From Treponema sp. (lineage in GTDB: Bacteria; Spirochaetota; Spirochaetia; Treponematales; Breznakiellaceae), in NCBI GenBank assembly GCA_031281685.1, contig JAITFA010000144.1:1-5242 (forward strand): a DNA stretch of 5,242 bases. Direction: 5' to 3'. The notes under the pieces are model-generated. The model saw only the letters and a list, made by a program, of their open reading frames with translations, was not told the origin of the DNA and did not search any database. Shown here piece by piece: positions 5,075 through 5,242 of the stretch. The position numbers and the translations under genes are program-made. Numbering within the stretch: position 1 is the stretch's first letter; each line of letters begins with the position of its first letter.

Positions 5075-5242
5075 GATCAGGCTTGGATCGGGATGACGAT
5101 CAGCATTAGATCGGGTGTCCGATCAGGCTTGGATCGGGATGACGATCAGCATTAGATCGGGTGTCCGATCAGGCTTGGATCGGTATGACGATCAGCATTA
5201 GATCGGGTGTCCGATCAGGCTTGGATCGGCTGTCCGATCAGG
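5075..5242. repeat. Tandem array of 23-bp GATC-rich palindromic units (46-bp higher-order repeat), continuing past the right edge
   Basis: Three 46-bp units start at 5075, 5121 and 5167 and are identical except for one G-to-T change in the third (GATCGGG to GATCGGT). Each splits into two related 23-bp halves: A, with spacer AGGCTTG, and B, with spacer AGCATTA. They agree at 16 of 23 positions. At 5213 a single 23-bp unit has an A-type front and a B-type end, and a further unit begins at 5236. GATC occurs 15 times, alternating 11 and 12 bp apart. Each A unit forms CCGATC-N7-GATCGG; each B unit forms CGATC-N7-GATCG. All plus-strand frames examined meet stops, so it is probably non-coding. A decayed copy (GGCTTGG) may precede it at 5059. 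Confidence 0.93.

Noticed and set aside
5075..5242. CRISPR array
   Set aside because: The repeat is contiguous with constant 7-nt spacers inside each palindrome; there are no variable spacers of 25-40 bp and no cas genes.

Overview
The window most likely comes from a spirochaete of the Treponema lineage, perhaps one of the termite-gut type with middling GC. This is inferred from protein character and gene order and not from a marker gene. The clues are the rpsP-KH-rimM-trmD-rplS order, a 'MAMFQETDKKFQE'-style coiled-coil protein of a kind expanded in gut treponemes, and two small unnamed proteins beside a GAF-like/GGDEF protein. No rRNA, tRNA, CRISPR, transposase or phage gene is visible.

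Layout. (1) Positions 1-390, minus strand: the first 130 residues of a gene that runs off the left edge. It has a basic N-terminus and a heptad coiled coil built from four 42-bp DNA repeats. (2) Positions 391-638: a divergent control region. It holds a minus-strand promoter, a long hairpin in the leader of the minus-strand gene, a plus-strand promoter and a small hairpin before rpsP. (3) Positions 639-2793: a compact translation operon of rpsP (S16), khpA (KH RNA-binding protein), rimM (30S maturation factor), trmD (tRNA m1G37 methyltransferase) and rplS (L19). rimM and trmD overlap by 4 bp, and trmD and rplS by 23 bp. (4) Positions 2794-2891: a short spacer with a weak terminator-like hairpin. 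(5) Positions 2892-5026: a second tight run of a YraN/UPF0102 nuclease-like protein, a 64-residue unknown, a 153-residue unknown with a CxxC...HxxC putative zinc site, and a cytosolic diguanylate cyclase. These are joined by a 2-bp gap, a 44-bp overlap and a 4-bp ATGA overlap, so they look translationally coupled. (6) Positions 5027-5242: no gene. It holds a tandem array of 23-bp units paired into a 46-bp higher-order repeat, with GATC every 11 or 12 bp, running off the right edge.

The first cluster makes two ribosomal proteins and the factors that mature the 30S subunit and modify tRNA G37. The second cluster sits directly downstream on the same strand and ends in a c-di-GMP synthase. Whether read-through links the two is open. 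The most unusual items are the GATC-phased palindrome array, the leader hairpin of the divergent gene, changes at TrmD positions that are normally conserved, and the unnamed proteins coupled to the GGDEF enzyme.
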